From: CAYRQP01 sp964426545
Lineage (GTDB): Bacteria > Fermentibacterota > Fermentibacteria > Fermentibacterales > JCC-6
Length of the DNA stretch: 64,000 bases
Assembly: GCA_964426545.1 (NCBI GenBank)
Contig: CAYRQP010000006.1
Span: forward strand, 48,465-112,464
Direction: 5' to 3'
Made by a program: the position numbers and the translations under genes. The notes beneath the pieces are model-generated. The model saw nothing but the letters and a program-made list of their open reading frames with translations, searched no databases and had not been told where the DNA came from. Position 1 is the stretch's first letter. The number at the start of each line of letters is the position of its first letter. Shown here one piece after another: positions 35,147-44,542 of the stretch.

Positions 35147-36343
35147 TTATACTCCGTCTTCGAATGCCTGAACAACCTGAAGTACTTCAAAGGTTCTCCC
35201 AACATCATGAACTCTTATTATGTCTGCCGAACTGCCGTACATTGCGGTTACGGCATGTGTCGCTGTTTCTCTTTCTTCAGGATTATCTATACCTGTAATA
35301 TGTCCAAGAAAACTCTTGCGGGAATGCCCCATTACAATGCGGCAGCCCAGCCATCTGAATTCGCTTATTCTGCTGATCAGACTAATATTGTCTTCTACTC
35401 TCTTTCCGAAGCCTATACCGGGGTCAATCAGTATCTTGTCCTTTCTTATACCCGCATCAATAGCCAGTTCAATCTTCTCTGAAAGATAATCATATATTTC
35501 CCCCACGACATCATTGTATTCGGGGTTGTTCTGCATTGACTCCGGATTTCCCGGCATGTGCATCAGCACAACCGGACATTCTGCTTCTGCTACAACATCA
35601 GCCATGCGGGGGTCTTTCAATGCCGTCGTGTCATTTATCATATCTGCCCCGGCGGCGAGTATCTTTTCTGCCACTTCCGCACTCGATGTATCCACTGAAA
35701 TGACTGCAGAAGCACTTCTGCCAAGTTCTGAAACAACCGGTGCAAGCCTGTGCAGTTGTTCTTCCGGCGACACAGGAAGAGATCCTGGTCTTGTAGATTC
35801 GGCTCCGACATCGATAATATCAACCCCTTCTTTAATCATCTTTTCCGCTTGCTGTATTGCTGCATCTGAACCTAAATATTTGCCGCCGTCAGAAAAAGAA
35901 TCTGGTGTTATATTTAGTATTCCCATTATGAGGGGAAAGCCTGTAAAATCCAGGACTTTTCCCCCTGCAGAAATGCTGTCCGGAAGACTAGGAGGGGCAT
36001 TCAGCATTATTCTCAATTCACCGGCGAATGCATCGAGACCAAACGGTTGTTCTTTAAGTGAAATGCAGGCTCTGATGAGTTGTCTGTATGTTCCCAAAAC
36101 AAGAACGGATGTCTCAGGTATAGAACAGGCTATTGCTCCCCGGGCCACAATTGCATCAGCACCATTTGCAAGCATGCACTGCTTTAGAATGTTTGCCGGT
36201 GGCGAAGCAATCGGACTCATTGAAAATGTCAGTATCATGTTTTTTTGCGAAAGCCGGTGGAACACTTCTTTGTCAGCGTCGATAATGCGCAGCTGTTCGA
36301 GCCACTCGTAATCATGTTTGATATCGAGTTTTCGAATTTTCAT
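35147..36343 (-). CDS. folP: Dihydropteroate synthase with N-terminal extension
   Basis: 398 residues. The catalytic domain starts near residue 130 and has IMGILNITPDSFSDGGKYLG, VDIIDVGAESTRPGS, ISVDTSSAEV and KILIDPGIGFGKR: a complete pterin/pABA site. The first ~130 residues form an extra domain (for example NGADAIVARGAIACSIPETS) seen in some longer DHPS proteins. It follows folE directly, giving a two-step folate block in one operon with ftsH and cdaA. Confidence 0.95.
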   Translation of the reverse strand: MKIRKLDIKHDYEWLEQLRIIDADKEVFHRLSQKNMILTFSMSPIASPPANILKQCMLANGADAIVARGAIACSIPETSVLVLGTYRQLIRACISLKEQPFGLDAFAGELRIMLNAPPSLPDSISAGGKVLDFTGFPLIMGILNITPDSFSDGGKYLGSDAAIQQAEKMIKEGVDIIDVGAESTRPGSLPVSPEEQLHRLAPVVSELGRSASAVISVDTSSAEVAEKILAAGADMINDTTALKDPRMADVVAEAECPVVLMHMPGNPESMQNNPEYNDVVGEIYDYLSEKIELAIDAGIRKDKILIDPGIGFGKRVEDNISLISRISEFRWLGCRIVMGHSRKSFLGHITGIDNPEERETATHAVTAMYGSSADIIRVHDVGRTFEVLQVVQAFEDGV

Positions 36344-36916
36344 CTATGATCGCAGAATACTCCTGCCAATGAGAGAAAGGGCTTCAGTTCTTGTTTCCAT
36401 TCTCTTAAGATATCCCCTCATTGCAGATGTTACAATTCTCGAGTCCCGCTTTTTAACCCCGCGGATGGCAAGACACATGTGTTCGGCTTCCATCACCACC
36501 ATAACTCCCTTTGCTCCCAGTTCCTCCATCAGACGATCAGCTATTTCCGTGGTAAGCCGTTCCTGAATGGTAGGCCTGGCTGCCATGAATTCAACCATTT
36601 CAACTATCGAACTCAAGCCGGCAATTCTGTCATTTGCAGGAAGATATACAATATCACACCGTCCAATATATGGTAGAAGATGGTGCTCACACATCGACGA
36701 AAAACTTATGTCCTTCACGATTATCAGTTCATTTTGACCACTGCACTGCATTGTTGTAAGTGAATCTGAATTTTCTTTAGAAACACCCCTGCACAATTCG
36801 AGCATGGATTTTGCAACACGCTGCGGAGTTTCCCGGAGCCCTTCCCTATTCGGGTTCTCTCCCATCCCCTCCAGTATCAGTTTCACGCCCTGTGCTATCT
36901 TTTCCGGATTTATCAC
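36344..36916 (-). CDS. folE: GTP cyclohydrolase I
   Basis: 190 residues, normal length. It makes dihydroneopterin triphosphate, the first step of folate synthesis. Motifs: [20 protein letters not shown], the zinc-site region SMCEHHLLPYIGRCDIVYLP, and RPTIQERLTTEIADRL; the Cys of CEHH and the later EHMCLAIRGV (second Cys) are present. The start fits the family N-terminus, which means the gene overlaps the 3' end of ftsH by 71 bases in another frame, an unusually long overlap. Confidence 0.96.
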   Translation of the reverse strand: MINPEKIAQGVKLILEGMGENPNREGLRETPQRVAKSMLELCRGVSKENSDSLTTMQCSGQNELIIVKDISFSSMCEHHLLPYIGRCDIVYLPANDRIAGLSSIVEMVEFMAARPTIQERLTTEIADRLMEELGAKGVMVVMEAEHMCLAIRGVKKRDSRIVTSAMRGYLKRMETRTEALSLIGRSILRS

Positions 36917-38936
36917 TTTCCGGTGTTTCTCCTTCCGGTTCTATCTCTTCAACCGTATTTTCGTCTTCCACTTCGTGAATTGTCAATGTTACTTCACCGA
37001 CATCTTCTGTATTCTCAATTTCAGTGACTTTTTTATCGTCAATTAAAATTTCAGGAACATCCTCATCAGGACGCATCTCCTCAAATATTTCTGTGATTTC
37101 GTTGGCAGTAATAGTCTCCTTTTCTATAAGAATTTCCGCCATTCTTTCGACAATGTCCTTATTGTCATCGAGTATATCCATAGCCTTGCTGTAGGCATCC
37201 TCAATGAAATTCTTTATTTCAGAGTCAATAGTCCGGGCGGTGTTATCGCTGTATTCACTTGAGCGGCTGATTTCCCTGCCAAGAAAGATTGTATCTGAAT
37301 TATTGGAATGTGTTACAGGACCCAGCTTTTCACTCATCCCCCATTCACAAACCATCTTCCTGGCAAGAGAAGTTGCCTTTTCCAAATCATTGCCGGCACC
37401 TGTACTTAGAGTATTGAGGAACAGCATCTCCGCAGCCCGTCCCCCCAGAAGCATTTTAAGCATACTGTCAAGTTTTACTTTTGTATATGTGTATCTATCA
37501 TCCTTTGGTAGAAAACTCGTCACTCCCAGTGCCATGCCCCGGGGGACGATAGTGACTTTGTGAATTGGATCCGGATCATCTACAAACAAACCAACAACAG
37601 CATGCCCGCTTTCATGAATAGCCGTACACTTCTTCTGTTCGGAAGTCATAACCATGCTCTTTCTCTCAAGCCCGAGCATGATTCTGTCGACTGCATAGTC
37701 AAAATCCTTCTGTTCGACCTTTTCTGCATCCCGCCTGGCCGCCTTTAATGCTGCTTCATTTGCAAGATTTTCGAGGTCAGCCCCGCTGAAACCGGGTGTG
37801 ATTTTTGCAATACTGTCGAGCCTTACATCATCTGCAATCGGTATCTTACGGGTATGAACCTTGAGGATTGCCTCTCTCGCCTTTACATCCGGCATACTCA
37901 CCACAATCCGCCGGTCAAACCTGCCGGGGCGAAGAAGTGCAGGGTCAAGTACATCCGGTCTGTTCGTTGCAGCTACAACAATCACACCTGTATTTTCTTC
38001 GAAACCGTCCATCTCGACAAGAAGCGCATTCAGAGTCTGTTCTCTCTCATCATGACCACCGCCAAGTCCGCTGCCCCTGTGTCTGCCGACAGCATCGATC
38101 TCATCTATAAATATGATGCACGGAGCTTTCGCCTTACCCTGTTCGAAAAGGTCCCTCACGCGGCTTGCGCCCACACCGACAAACATCTCCACGAAGTCTG
38201 ACCCGCTTATCGAGAAAAACGGAACTTTTGCCTCACCCGCAATTGCCTTTGCAAGCAGGGTCTTCCCCGTACCGGGACGGCCCATGAGTATTACACCCTT
38301 TGGTATTTTCCCACCGAGTCTTCTGAACTTCTTGGGTTTCTTAAGAAATTCTATAATTTCCATAAGTTCGGCTTTTGCTTCTTCGGCTCCTGCAACATCG
38401 TCAAATGTAACCTTGGGTTTATCGTCTGTGATGAGTTTGGCTCTACTTTTCCCAAATGAAAACGCCTGTCCGCTACCGCCACCGGCTTTACGCATGAACC
38501 AGATAAAGAAGCCAATGAGCAGAAGGAAGGGGATGAAAGAAAGAATGTGACCGAGAAGTTCATCAGGCGGTTCAGCCTTAATATTCACATAACTTTCGTT
38601 AAGAACACTGATTGTATTCGAATCTTCGAAAGGAATGAATGTGCTGAATTCAGAATAGGTTATACCGTCGATGGGTTGAGCTGTACTGAAAGTTCCGGTG
38701 ACAGAACCATCGTTCTGTATGATGACTGATTTAACTTTACCGTCTTCTACATTCTGCATGAATACGGAATAATGAATCTCGACAGTATCTTTATCTGAAC
38801 CCATAAATTGGAATATGGTAAATGCTATAAGTCCTATCAATAACCATAGAGTGATTGTTTTGCCCGTACATCCTGCTTTCATGTCAGCCGGATTAGGTAG
38901 GTTCTTCTTCTTATGGGGGGGTAGTTTGTCAGCCAT
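36846..38936 (-). CDS. ftsH: ATP-dependent zinc metalloprotease FtsH
   Basis: 696 residues. Two N-terminal helices (about 28-46 and 130-147) with a periplasmic domain between them, then AAA+ (Walker A GRPGTGKT near residue 218, with Arg where most have Pro; Walker [13 protein letters not shown] region [11 protein letters not shown]) and the M41 protease (HESGHAVVG near 440, third ligand Asp in [11 protein letters not shown]). It degrades unassembled membrane and regulatory proteins. The last ~60 residues are acidic and low-complexity; the final 23 codons overlap folE. It follows hpt, as ftsH follows tilS-hpt in many bacteria. Confidence 0.97.
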   Translation of the reverse strand: MADKLPPHKKKNLPNPADMKAGCTGKTITLWLLIGLIAFTIFQFMGSDKDTVEIHYSVFMQNVEDGKVKSVIIQNDGSVTGTFSTAQPIDGITYSEFSTFIPFEDSNTISVLNESYVNIKAEPPDELLGHILSFIPFLLLIGFFIWFMRKAGGGSGQAFSFGKSRAKLITDDKPKVTFDDVAGAEEAKAELMEIIEFLKKPKKFRRLGGKIPKGVILMGRPGTGKTLLAKAIAGEAKVPFFSISGSDFVEMFVGVGASRVRDLFEQGKAKAPCIIFIDEIDAVGRHRGSGLGGGHDEREQTLNALLVEMDGFEENTGVIVVAATNRPDVLDPALLRPGRFDRRIVVSMPDVKAREAILKVHTRKIPIADDVRLDSIAKITPGFSGADLENLANEAALKAARRDAEKVEQKDFDYAVDRIMLGLERKSMVMTSEQKKCTAIHESGHAVVGLFVDDPDPIHKVTIVPRGMALGVTSFLPKDDRYTYTKVKLDSMLKMLLGGRAAEMLFLNTLSTGAGNDLEKATSLARKMVCEWGMSEKLGPVTHSNNSDTIFLGREISRSSEYSDNTARTIDSEIKNFIEDAYSKAMDILDDNKDIVERMAEILIEKETITANEITEIFEEMRPDEDVPEILIDDKKVTEIENTEDVGEVTLTIHEVEDENTVEEIEPEGETPESDKSGKDSTGRETDTGGDGREPE

Positions 38937-38948
38937 ATAACTCCTGTA

Positions 38949-39482
38949 TCAGTTCTTTATTGCCATTATGTCGGGCAGGTTTCTGTTGTAACCGCCGGGT
39001 CCGTCCAGACCATATCCGAAAACGAAGCGGTCCGGTATTTTAAACAAGATTGTATCCAGTTTAACATCAACCTGTCTTTTTATCTTCTTGTCCAGTAATA
39101 CAATAGTACGAAGGGATGCGGGGTTTCTGGATAATATCAGCCTTTGAATATATGCTAATGTAAGTCCTGTGTCTACAATATCCTCCACAAGAAGTACATT
39201 TCGGTCCGCCAGGGGAAGAGATGTATCCTGCGTTAGCCGTACTTCTCCGGATGTCACTGTCGCGTCCCCGTAACTCGAAGCTCCAATGAACTCTACCTGA
39301 ATTTCTGCGTCCATTGCCCTGGCCAGATCCGCTGCAAACACAAAAGCACCCCGAAGCAGCGGAACCACTACTACACTTTCTCCTTTGTACAATTCCGATA
39401 GTTCTTTACCTGCAACAGCGATTTTTTCTGCAATTTCTTCAGCTGATATTAGAACTTCTGTTTCTTTGTTTCTAAAATTCAC
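38949..39482 (-). CDS. hpt: Hypoxanthine phosphoribosyltransferase
   Basis: 177 residues. The PRPP-binding loop is VLLVEDIVDTGLTLAYI, and VVPLLRGAFVFAADLAR marks the PPi loop; KIPDRFVFGYGLDG is the C-terminal hood motif. It salvages hypoxanthine/guanine. It overlaps the end of tilS by 11 bases and precedes ftsH by 12; tilS-hpt-ftsH is a widely conserved order. Confidence 0.96.
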   Translation of the reverse strand: MNFRNKETEVLISAEEIAEKIAVAGKELSELYKGESVVVVPLLRGAFVFAADLARAMDAEIQVEFIGASSYGDATVTSGEVRLTQDTSLPLADRNVLLVEDIVDTGLTLAYIQRLILSRNPASLRTIVLLDKKIKRQVDVKLDTILFKIPDRFVFGYGLDGPGGYNRNLPDIMAIKN

Positions 39483-40440
39483 TCTTCTCCTCTACATTCA
39501 CCGGATATGATATGGTAATTTTACTGCCCTCAATAGTCAATTGTATTCCACCCGGCAGATTATGAAATCCGTCTTTCCCGGTAGCTATCCACCTGTCAGT
39601 TTTTTCTATTTCGTACCTGCCGCCCCTCGGTTTGCCGGCAACAGTCCACAGAATACTTAACCTGATTACTTTAGAAAGTTCCAGGTATGCATCCCTGCTG
39701 AAACAGGAGTCATTGATAAGTTCCTCTTCTACTCTTCTTACGATACCGTCTATGTAATCTCTCCATTCCGATAAACCTGAGGAAGCGCGGGAAAATGCAA
39801 CTGTACTTCCTGGTTTCACACCTTCTATACATGGAAAGACGATATTTCTGATCGAATTGCGCAGAATGGAATTGTCTTTATTGGTGGGGTCATCTATCCG
39901 GCTAATCTCGTTTGCAGCAAGATATTCCCGTACCTGCTCCCGCGTAATGTCAAGCAGGGGTCTTCTCACGGGACCGATCCCGACATAATCCATCCCGCCT
40001 AATCCCCGCAGACCTGCACCCTCCATCAATCTCATCAAAAGGGTCTCCGCCCTGTCCGACGCCGTGTGCCCTACGGCTATCAATTGGCCACTGTCAGAAA
40101 CTTCAGCATATATTCTGCTGCGGCAGGAGCTAAGGTGTGCTTCGGTACAGGATTTCTCTTCCAATTGAATAGTCCTGATGGAGAATGAAATATCGAGTTT
40201 CCCTGCAAGTGTCTTTACAAAGTCTGCATCCTCCGAAGAATTCTCTCTGATCCCATGGTCGATATGCAGAACCGACAAGTCCCAATTCATGTGCTGTCTG
40301 AATTTATTCAGCAAAATCAGAAGAAGTACAGAATCAGCGCCGCCCGATACTGCTGCAGTCACAGCAGCCCCTTCGGGCAGCAGGTTTCTGTTTCTGACAG
40401 TTTCGATGAATATTTTTTCTACCGCTCTGCTCATTATCAT
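39472..40440 (-). CDS. tilS: tRNA(Ile)-lysidine synthase
   Basis: 322 residues, the short form without a full C-terminal domain. PP-loop motif AVSGGADSVLLLILLN near residue 30, VLHIDHGIRENSSEDADFV, and AVGHTASDRAETLLMRLMEGAGLRG (cut in two here: TASDRAETLLMR and GAGLRGLGGM). It converts C34 of the CAU-anticodon isoleucine tRNA to lysidine. A CAU tRNA is encoded 2 kb away and could be its substrate if it is tRNA-Ile2. The first gene of the tilS-hpt-ftsH-folE-folP-cdaA run. Confidence 0.94.
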   Translation of the reverse strand: MIMSRAVEKIFIETVRNRNLLPEGAAVTAAVSGGADSVLLLILLNKFRQHMNWDLSVLHIDHGIRENSSEDADFVKTLAGKLDISFSIRTIQLEEKSCTEAHLSSCRSRIYAEVSDSGQLIAVGHTASDRAETLLMRLMEGAGLRGLGGMDYVGIGPVRRPLLDITREQVREYLAANEISRIDDPTNKDNSILRNSIRNIVFPCIEGVKPGSTVAFSRASSGLSEWRDYIDGIVRRVEEELINDSCFSRDAYLELSKVIRLSILWTVAGKPRGGRYEIEKTDRWIATGKDGFHNLPGGIQLTIEGSKITISYPVNVEEKSEF

Positions 40441-40502
40441 TCCTCCGTAATATTGAATTATAATATGATATCATAGAGACATGCTTCTTCATTAATTCTC
40501 TT

Positions 40503-40531
40503 TTGACATTATCTTGCCGATATATGAGAAT
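40503..40531 (+). promoter_or_regulatory. Sigma-70-like promoter for the permease gene
   Basis: TTGACA (40503-40508), a 17-base spacer, and GAGAAT (40526-40531). The start site would fall near 40538, just ahead of the SD (AAAGGA, 40539-40544) and ATG at 40551, so the leader would be very short. The -10 is 4 of 6 to consensus. Confidence 0.4.
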
Positions 40532-40550
40532 TATGTAGAAAGGACTCCGG

Positions 40551-42428
40551 ATGAAAACAGTAGAACATAAAGCACAACTCAAAAGAACCGTTGGGCTTGC
40601 CGGGCTCTTCTCCATTTCAACCGGTGCAATGATAAGTTCAGGACTGTTTATTCTTCCAGGATATGCGTTTTCAATAGCGGGACCTGCTGTAGTGTTTTCA
40701 TACCTGATTGCAGGATTGCTGGCTCTGCCTACAATGCTGAGTAAGGCAGAGTTAGCGACTGCTATGCCTCGGTCCGGCGGGGTATATTATTTCATAGACA
40801 GAGCGATGGGTCCCCTGGCAGGGACGCTTTCGGGACTGTCAGCATGGTTTTCCCTTACTGTCAAGACAGCTTTCGCCTTTGTGGGTATCCGAATTTTTGC
40901 GGACCTTATTCCTTATGTGGATGCTCATGTATTCTCGATAACAGCCTGTCTTCTGTTTACAGCAGTGAATTTAAAAGGAGCCGGGCATGCAGGAAAAGCA
41001 CAGATCTTCCTGGTTGTCGCACTACTTCTTCTTATCGGGATCTTTGACGGTTTCGGCCTTACCGGTTTCAATCCTGATAACTTCAAACCAATGTTCCCGG
41101 ATGGTTTTCGGGGTGTGCTTACTGCATCGGCACTTGTCTTCGTTTCCTTCGGTGGATTAACAAAAGTCACAAGTATCTCGGAAGAGGTGAAAAACCCGGG
41201 GAGAAATATCCCGCTAAGCATGTTCCTCGCATTGCTTGTCGTAACTTTTGTGTATTTTGTATCGGTTCTGATTTGCGTTAGTGTTCTCGATAATACTGTA
41301 TTGAGTGAAAGCCGGATGCCAATTTCCGATGCTGCTCAGGCTATTGCGGGTAAAACAGGGTTCTATGTCATGGCAATTGCAGCAGTTTTTGCTTTTCTTT
41401 CGACTGCCAATGCAGGAATTCTCGCTGCTGCACGGTTCCCGTTTGCCATGAGCCGGGATAAACTGCTGCCCGGCTTTCTTTCTCGAATTTCATACAGCCA
41501 CAAAACTCCGTGGGTTTCTGTAGCGTTTACGGGCATAACAATTTCCATCCTCCTGCTTTTCAGTTTCGAGAGTATAGTCAAGCTGGCTTCTGCAATGCAG
41601 ATGTTTCTGTTCCTGCTTGTAAATGTTGCACTCATAATCATGCGCGAAAGCCGAATCAATACATACAAACCAATATTCAGATCTCCGGGATATCCATGGG
41701 TACAGATCGCCGGAATCACTGGGATGGCTATACTGCTGGTAATGCTCGGGCAATCTGCTCTTTTTGCCTGCCTTTTTATCACAGCAGCCGGAATAATTCT
41801 TTATTTCACCTATGCGCGTATACGTGCGGAACGCGAATCCGCTCTTCTTCATCTTGCAGCCCGTGTATTTCCGAAGAAGCTCCGGAGAGATGGTCTGATA
41901 AAGGAGCTTGCAGATGTCCTGAAGGAGCGGGATAATATTCTCGAAGACCGTTTCGACAGGCTCGTTGACAACGCCATTATTCTCGACATCGACGGATCTC
42001 CTGATATTTCTGATTTGTTTGACTCCGTGGCTGACTCTATGGCTTCCTATCTGCATCTGCCACCCGAGAGGATTAGTGAGTTACTTATTGAAAGGGAGGA
42101 TGAATCGACAACAGCGCTTCGTCCCGGACTTGCTATTCCCCACATAATTGTCCCGGGCACTAAGAAGTTTGTAATCCTGCTTGCGCGCTGCAGGGAGGGA
42201 ATCGATTTCGGTGGCGAAAACTCACCTGTCAAAATGGTCTTTGTACTGGCAGGAACAAAGGACGAGCGTAATTTTCATCTCAAGGCACTCATGGCCATTG
42301 CCGAACTCACAGGTGAGGCGCATTTTGATTCTGCATGGATGAAATGCCGCAACACTGAAGAGATACGGGACCTGCTTCTTCTTTCAAAACGCAAGAGAAT
42401 TATCCCTGGTGGGGTTGACAGCACTTAA
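40551..42428 (+). CDS. APC-type amino-acid permease fused to EIIA-like domain
   Basis: 625 residues. About 12 transmembrane helices cover residues 15-430, with the APC-family blocks VGLAGLFSISTGAMISSGLFILPG and SGLSAWFSLTVKTAFAFVGIR (each read in two parts under 20 residues) plus FVSFGGLTKVTSISEEVKNPGR. The cytoplasmic C-terminus (about 465-620) resembles the PTS EIIA type-2 (fructose/mannitol) fold, with a candidate phospho-His531 in LAIPHIIVPG. Such permease-EIIA fusions are known in a few phyla and suggest transport controlled by phosphorylation or nitrogen-PTS-like signals. No PTS HPr/EI is in the window. Confidence 0.9.
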   Translation: MKTVEHKAQLKRTVGLAGLFSISTGAMISSGLFILPGYAFSIAGPAVVFSYLIAGLLALPTMLSKAELATAMPRSGGVYYFIDRAMGPLAGTLSGLSAWFSLTVKTAFAFVGIRIFADLIPYVDAHVFSITACLLFTAVNLKGAGHAGKAQIFLVVALLLLIGIFDGFGLTGFNPDNFKPMFPDGFRGVLTASALVFVSFGGLTKVTSISEEVKNPGRNIPLSMFLALLVVTFVYFVSVLICVSVLDNTVLSESRMPISDAAQAIAGKTGFYVMAIAAVFAFLSTANAGILAAARFPFAMSRDKLLPGFLSRISYSHKTPWVSVAFTGITISILLLFSFESIVKLASAMQMFLFLLVNVALIIMRESRINTYKPIFRSPGYPWVQIAGITGMAILLVMLGQSALFACLFITAAGIILYFTYARIRAERESALLHLAARVFPKKLRRDGLIKELADVLKERDNILEDRFDRLVDNAIILDIDGSPDISDLFDSVADSMASYLHLPPERISELLIEREDESTTALRPGLAIPHIIVPGTKKFVILLARCREGIDFGGENSPVKMVFVLAGTKDERNFHLKALMAIAELTGEAHFDSAWMKCRNTEEIRDLLLLSKRKRIIPGGVDST

Positions 42429-42450
42429 CAAAATCTGAGATACCTGTCGA

Positions 42451-42527
42451 TGGTAGCGGCGGAGGGATTCGAACCCCCGACCTCCGGATTATGATTCCGC
42501 TGCTCTAACCAACTGAGCTACGCCGCC
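42451..42527 (-). tRNA. tRNA with CAU anticodon (elongator Met or Ile2)
   Basis: A full cloverleaf on the minus strand: acceptor GGCGGCG/CGCCGCT (a G-U at the end), D-arm GCTCAGTTGGTTAGAGC, anticodon loop ATCATAA with anticodon CAT, T-arm GGGGG-TTCGAAT-CCCTC, and encoded CCA. It lacks the three G-C pairs of initiator tRNA in the anticodon stem. There is a G-G mismatch at the top of the anticodon stem. Whether it is elongator Met or lysidine-modified Ile2 cannot be decided by eye. Confidence 0.92.
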
Positions 42528-42562
42528 ACGGTGTCGGAAAATAGAACAGATTAAGACACCTG

Positions 42563-44368
42563 TCAAGAAGAAGATTTCTCTTTATTCTTCATTCTGAGTT
42601 TCAGTAATTTTTTGAGTATCTCTTCAGCATCAGTACTGTCGAGACCACGCCCGTCTTTTTCCACTCGAAGAATTACTGATGCGATACCCGATTTCTCGAC
42701 GGATGTAACATTCACAGTATACTCGATAAGAGGTTTCAGCATCTCATCGAAAGATAAATCCCGGGCCGGCATCGTACAACAGAATAGAGTCGATATTTTC
42801 CGGTCGCCATCCATGTAATCACACACAGTAGATTCGCTGATCTCCCGCTTATTTTTCAGCATATCAGTAATGGAAGTGTATGCAAGTTTTATCAGAAGAA
42901 CAAGTTCACCCACTGAAATGCTAGCCCTCAAGAATTCTTCTATGCTGTAATAAAAATCAGTAATTGTATTATTAGGTATGTCCTGCAATTCCTCGCGGAT
43001 ATCGGCCAGACGCTGAACATCATTCAGTCTCATTCCCTGATCGAAGTCCCTGAATTCTCCGAAAACATCATTAATGCTGTTCTTGATTACCGTGTATGCT
43101 GTTTCCATTTCACTATAGTCATCCCGTTCGATGTTGATGTTAAGAATGTCCACCCAGGTATCACCCCTGTGACTGGGGGACTTGAAGGAGACAACTGCTA
43201 TTCCCTGTATGTCATTGATTTTCCCAACAAGTTCTATCACTTTTTCATCATGCGTACTGTTGGGAGAACGGCCTGAGACGAGAAGCAGTTTCAACTGTGC
43301 TGTAAATGTTGTCAGGGATACCATTGCCAGATATGCCTGTATCTGTCCTGTACTCTTGCATTCCTTCATGAGAAGTGGAATAAGAGCCCTTGCATATTGC
43401 TCAGCTCCTCCATAGTGATGTATTCTGTGTAATTTTTCAAGTTCGTGTTTTACCAGCAGTTTCTTCAGGTAATGACGGATTTTCATCTGTTTTTCCTTAG
43501 AAGCACCCATCTCTTCAGGGCCGGTCATCTCTACTCTTATCGAAATAATACCGTCTCCTGTCGTGTACCTTCGCTGGTGTCTTATGGTAGCACCTTCCCA
43601 CGAATGCATCAGTGTCGTTACAAAATCCTGAAATGACATGTCTCTTTCATAACCTGCAATGTTAACTCCTGTCAGATGTTCTCTCGTTGTTTTTAGATTC
43701 TTAATCCTGAATACCGCTGTTCCGCCTGATATTCTTACCTTGCTTACAAGTTGGTAATTAGTTTTGATTATCCACGCCAGGTCGGAAGCCTTTCTTTCGG
43801 CAAGATATTCATCTGACCGGGAAGAAATAAAGAGAACCAGTTCTCCATTCTCGGCGAGTATTCCGTGGGGTATTTCCTTGTCTTTATAAAGACCGGTAAG
43901 AGCGAGTCTTACATCTTCGAATATTTCGAGTCGTTCGGCTCCACGTGAAAGAAGAGATATTGTTCCCATTCTCCCCATTGCCAATCGCTGAAGCAGATCT
44001 TCGAGTGCCATTGCATCTGCCCGGAACTTCTCTCTTTGCTCTTTGTCCGGTTCAATTATCCCTGTGATTACAAATCCGCGGCGGACACCGTATTCCTCTT
44101 CGGTAAATCCTTCGAGGACATCGAGATTCCATCCTTTGTGATGAAATTCGCCCAGCACTATGCTTGCCAGTCCGGGCCAATCCAGTGCTGAAACACCAAC
44201 CAGCATCAGATTGTCATCAGTACAGTCAACTGCCACCCGGGTTGCACATGTAAGTTCTCCGCTGATAAGTTCTGAGTATATAGCTTTGCGCCTTTTCGCA
44301 GGGATAATGCTAACAGGACAGCTGTCTTCACTGCGTATGGGTGGTTCTGTTTTCTTTTGTTTTTTCAC
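42563..44368 (-). CDS. Large protein with N-terminal ACT-like domain, function unknown
   Basis: 601 residues, soluble. Residues about 45-110 have an ACT pattern (LMLVGVSALDWPGLASIVLG then WNLDVLEGF), typical of small-ligand sensing as in GlnD or amino-acid enzymes. A second ACT-like or ferredoxin-like region may lie near 255-290 (DGIISIRVEMTGPEE) and another near 390-430. The rest is mostly helical (HYLKKLLVKHELEKLHRIHHYG). I do not recognise the full protein. It lies between two tRNA genes, and the CAU tRNA follows its stop by 35 bases on the same strand. Confidence 0.75.
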   Translation of the reverse strand: MKKQKKTEPPIRSEDSCPVSIIPAKRRKAIYSELISGELTCATRVAVDCTDDNLMLVGVSALDWPGLASIVLGEFHHKGWNLDVLEGFTEEEYGVRRGFVITGIIEPDKEQREKFRADAMALEDLLQRLAMGRMGTISLLSRGAERLEIFEDVRLALTGLYKDKEIPHGILAENGELVLFISSRSDEYLAERKASDLAWIIKTNYQLVSKVRISGGTAVFRIKNLKTTREHLTGVNIAGYERDMSFQDFVTTLMHSWEGATIRHQRRYTTGDGIISIRVEMTGPEEMGASKEKQMKIRHYLKKLLVKHELEKLHRIHHYGGAEQYARALIPLLMKECKSTGQIQAYLAMVSLTTFTAQLKLLLVSGRSPNSTHDEKVIELVGKINDIQGIAVVSFKSPSHRGDTWVDILNINIERDDYSEMETAYTVIKNSINDVFGEFRDFDQGMRLNDVQRLADIREELQDIPNNTITDFYYSIEEFLRASISVGELVLLIKLAYTSITDMLKNKREISESTVCDYMDGDRKISTLFCCTMPARDLSFDEMLKPLIEYTVNVTSVEKSGIASVILRVEKDGRGLDSTDAEEILKKLLKLRMKNKEKSSS

Positions 44369-44461
44369 CGCTGTAAAATCTCCTAATTATATATCCTTGA
44401 CAAAAGACGCTTATAAGAGCATATATGCTCTCCAATAAACCCGAACGCAACCGGGTACCGT

Positions 44462-44538
44462 GGGCGAATAGCTCAGCTGGCTAGAGTGCCTGCCTTACAA
44501 GCAGGATGTCGTGGGTTCAAGTCCCTCTTCGCCCACCA
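44462..44538 (+). tRNA. tRNA-Val (anticodon TAC)
   Basis: Cloverleaf: acceptor GGGCGAA/TTCGCCC, D-arm GCTCAGCTGGCTAGAGT, anticodon stem CTGCC/GGCAG with loop TTACAAG (reading TAC at 34-36), T-arm GTGGG-TTCAAGT-CCCTC, discriminator A and encoded CCA. It runs toward the gene at 44543 on the other strand, ending four bases from it. Confidence 0.95.
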
Positions 44539-44542
44539 CCTT

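Noticed and set aside
40441..40480. TATAAT-like sequence and ATGATATCAT palindrome upstream of tilS
   Set aside because: No acceptable -35 at normal spacing; in an A+T-rich stretch such matches are expected by chance.
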